Source: Roseiarcus sp963741405
Lineage (GTDB): Bacteria; Pseudomonadota; Alphaproteobacteria; Rhizobiales; Beijerinckiaceae
Length of the DNA stretch: 64,000 nucleotides
Reading direction: 5' to 3'
NCBI GenBank assembly: GCA_963741405.1
Contig: CAVUHX010000046.1
Span: forward strand, 29,104 to 93,103
Position 1 is the stretch's first letter, and the number at the start of each line of letters is the position of its first letter. A program made the position numbers and the translations under genes. The notes under the pieces were generated by a model that saw only the letters and a list, made by a program, of their open reading frames with translations, did no database searches and was not told where the DNA came from. This document shows positions 61,825 through 64,000 of the stretch, one piece after another.

Positions 61825-64000
61825 TCAACTCCGAAGCTTTCGCTTGTCAGCTTCTAGGTCTTCCCTCTCAGCATCGCGCAGCCAGCCCTTGCCAATAGCG
61901 TTAAGTAATGCCGACGTGCGTGGCCAAGCCGCGGCGATTGAGACGTATCGCCTGTATTCTTCCGCCAATTCCCTCTCCTTGTCTCCCCCCTCGAACACCG
62001 CCTTGGAGTACACCCCACGCATGTTGTAACGCTCAATTTGGATGCCCCGCTCGAGCTCCACTGATTGCCTCCGCTCAATCTCGTCACGTATGCAACGATG
62101 CGGCCAACCGCCGTCGGAGTCCGATGGAGAATGCGCGAGGAGGCGTCCGATGCAGCTGTCGGTCACTGCAACCCGATCGGTCTCTCGCCCCAACTCCTGC
62201 ACACGATCAATCCACGATCTCAACGCTTGTGCGTCGATTCCTGCGGGGGTCAGGCCAGGAATGGTCGAGAAATGTCTAAACAAGGAGTAACTCAACCGCC
62301 ATCGCGCTTTTGCGCGGTCGTCGGGTTCATCCGGAGTCGCTCTCACTCTCGTTCTTGCCCTTGAAAACGTCGCGCAGAATTTGATGGTAGAATGCAGGAT
62401 CACGCGCCATTAGGTGGTGGACGCGCAAAGACCGCCCGCCATACTCCAGAAGCGGTAAAAAGCTATATTCGCGCGCGGCGATATGCTCATTCGGCGCGTC
62501 GGCGCGCCCGTCGAGGGCCTCTAACGCCTTCTCAATGTAGTAGCCAGTCATGTTATCGACGGGGACCGCGTTCGAGTTCAGCTCCGGGATGACGCCATCA
62601 AGCATTCGAAATAGCAGTTCTGTCGGCACCTCATCGATGCGGTTTAGCGACGACTGAATGGCCTCGACGGCTCGGCCGAACCGCAAGAACATCAAGTTGC
62701 GCTCAAGTAGAGCGCGGCGAGTTCCGGTCAGGTAACTCGGGCGCAGTCGCGTCCAGTAGGCCGTGACGCACTCCGGTCCGAAGCGACGGACCGCGCTCCA
62801 AGTCTCGCGTCCATCGGGCCAGCCTGCAGGAGAGTGGAGATAGCTTCCGGATCGAGACCGACGTCGGCCGCCACGGACCGCAGCCAGCGCTCGGCATGCT
62901 CGCTTCCGACCATTTGGCGGAAGATGGCCGCCAGTCCCAGAGTTAACGATGAGCCCAGATCCTCGCGCAAACTCCTTGAAATCAGATCTTCGATCTGGAC
63001 CGGAGTCAGCCCCGCGCCGCTGATTGCTTCAGTGACCAGATACGGGACCTTGCAGACCTAGCGAGCCGTAAGATCGCATCTGGGCCGACATCATGGTAGA
63101 GGCGAAGCAAAGCGGCTTGCCGTTCCTGACTGCCCTTCGTGAGGTCGTAATCGAGCGCTCGTGCATCGAACAGCGCTGCCACGGGCATGATTGGGTCCGA
63201 CGGCGCGTAATTTTCCGCGAGCGTCGGAATGGGGCCAGTTGGTCACTTTGAGGGCCCGATCCGCGGAGTTGAAGTGCTCGTGGCGGGCAATTGCGTCGCG
63301 CAGCTTCCCCAAAGGCGAGTAACACCTTCGGGATCAGCTTCGGCCATCGCCTGATCCAGACCTTCGATAGCGATCTTCAACCGGAGCAAAGGCGTAGATG
63401 CGGGCACAGGTCAAGCCGACGCGATGGTCGTTGCTTGCGAAAATTCACCGAAGCCGGGCAACCGCCCCCTCATTCTCCCAGAGCTCGTGATATGTCAGGG
63501 CTTCGGTCTGAAGCCCCCGCCTCGCGAAGCTGGGCTTCGCTGTCGGACTGGATGCGCCATGCGTGGATGGCAAGAGGGTCGTGACGAGTTCCAGCCTACC
63601 TTCGGAAAAGACGTGCGATCTCGTTCAGCGCGCTCAGACGGTGAACTGACGAGGCATTCGTGTTGGGATGCCAGAGCACAAAGATTTCGGCCAAGCTGTT
63701 GTCCGGCGTGTTGCCGAGTTTCACGCCGGGATCGATGCTCGCAAGCTTCGCGAGCGCGAGAACGGCGCGTCGAAAATGCTCGGGTCCCAGGCCATCGTCT
63801 CCAGAGCCCACAAGACGCCGGTATGCTTGTAGGTCGGGTGCAGGAAACCCTCATGCTCATTGAAGATCGGGCGTATCTGCGCGCCATCGCCCTCGAGCAT
63901 GTGCTCGAGGGCCCTGACAAAGGGTCCGGAGCTGCTTCCGCGAGCAGAGGCAGCTCGCTTTTCAAACTCGTCAATTTTTAGGGTCTCTTCTCAGGCCGGG
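61825..64000 (-). pseudogene. decayed 3' part of a very large unidentified protein gene
   Basis: Reading the minus strand from 64000, one protein can be followed across about ten frame changes. FEKRAASARGSSSGPFVRAL and GFLHPTYKHTGVLWALETMA come first, then LAEIFVLWHPNTNASSVHRL, LVTTLLPSTHGASSPTAKPS, LKIAIEGLDQAMAEADPEGV and PVAALFDARALDYDLTKGSQ. These are followed by SLTLGLAAIFRQMVGSEHAE, MFLRFGRAVEAIQSSLNRID, EYSFLPLLEYGGRSLRVHHL and RGVYSKAVFEGGDKERELAE, ending at 61825. The whole reads as helical-repeat sequence. It resembles, from memory only, the C-terminal half of large unnamed proteins found near restriction or defence genes. The N-terminal part is outside the window, so no enzymatic domain can be named. 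Confidence 0.6.

Overview
The window is GC-rich DNA from an alphaproteobacterium. Gene content and order (ftsE-ftsX-plsC, a cpa/tad pilus cluster, type II DAHP synthase, fabI, a Cys-free ribosomal protein L31, hemW) fit Hyphomicrobiales (Rhizobiales), possibly the Beijerinckiaceae/Methylocystaceae side. That placement is inference from family recognition, not from a search.

Layout. 1-5859: cut-off SAM methyltransferase, Xaa-Pro aminopeptidase, ftsE-ftsX-acyltransferase operon, DUF1491 gene. 6124-14641: Tad/Flp pilus assembly genes cpaA, cpaB-C-D-E-F, tadB, tadC, with no pilin gene beside them. 14738-25937: tex, acyltransferase-3, DAHP synthase, MFS, fabI, DnaJ-like, pdxH, tam, HugZ-like. 26059-30923: methyltransferases (one a remnant) and a LuxI/LuxR quorum-sensing pair. 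31440-38228: AidB-type acyl-CoA dehydrogenase, Lnt-like nitrilase/acyltransferase, NlpC/P60 hydrolase, rpmE, ABC exporter. 38199-48111: an island bounded by a 29-bp perfect direct repeat copied from the 3' end of the ABC exporter gene. 48215-61515: AraC regulator, PII protein, hemW, then a lipid/granule cluster (TPR, TetR, patatin, phasin, a double-SDR fusion, fatty acyl-CoA ligase), an aldo/keto reductase and an MFS exporter. 61825-64000: the decayed 3' part of a very large unidentified gene.

The striking part is the island, which is nested like Russian dolls. A fused nuclease-methylase (type IIG-like) restriction gene starting at 38833 is split by an IS5-family element (38880-44760; 17-bp inverted repeats; CTAG duplication). 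The IS transposase gene is split by element A (39012-43985; 8-bp flanking repeat TCGATATC). The serine recombinase gene of element A is split by element B (39690-42266), which has its own serine recombinase and small companion genes and sits exactly in the conserved LLLGLKG motif of recombinase A. Removing each layer restores the reading frame of the layer beneath. The restriction gene downstream carries several further frameshifts.

Five otherwise intact genes (tadB, tadC, DAHP synthase, aidB, the MFS gene at 60060) each have exactly one extra base (net length 3n+1). In three of them, removing one T recreates GANTC, the CcrM methylation site of alphaproteobacteria. Because DAHP synthase is normally needed, base-calling error at methylated sites is a serious alternative to real mutation for these single indels. 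The dense frameshifts in the restriction gene and in the gene at 61825-64000 look more like genuine decay.
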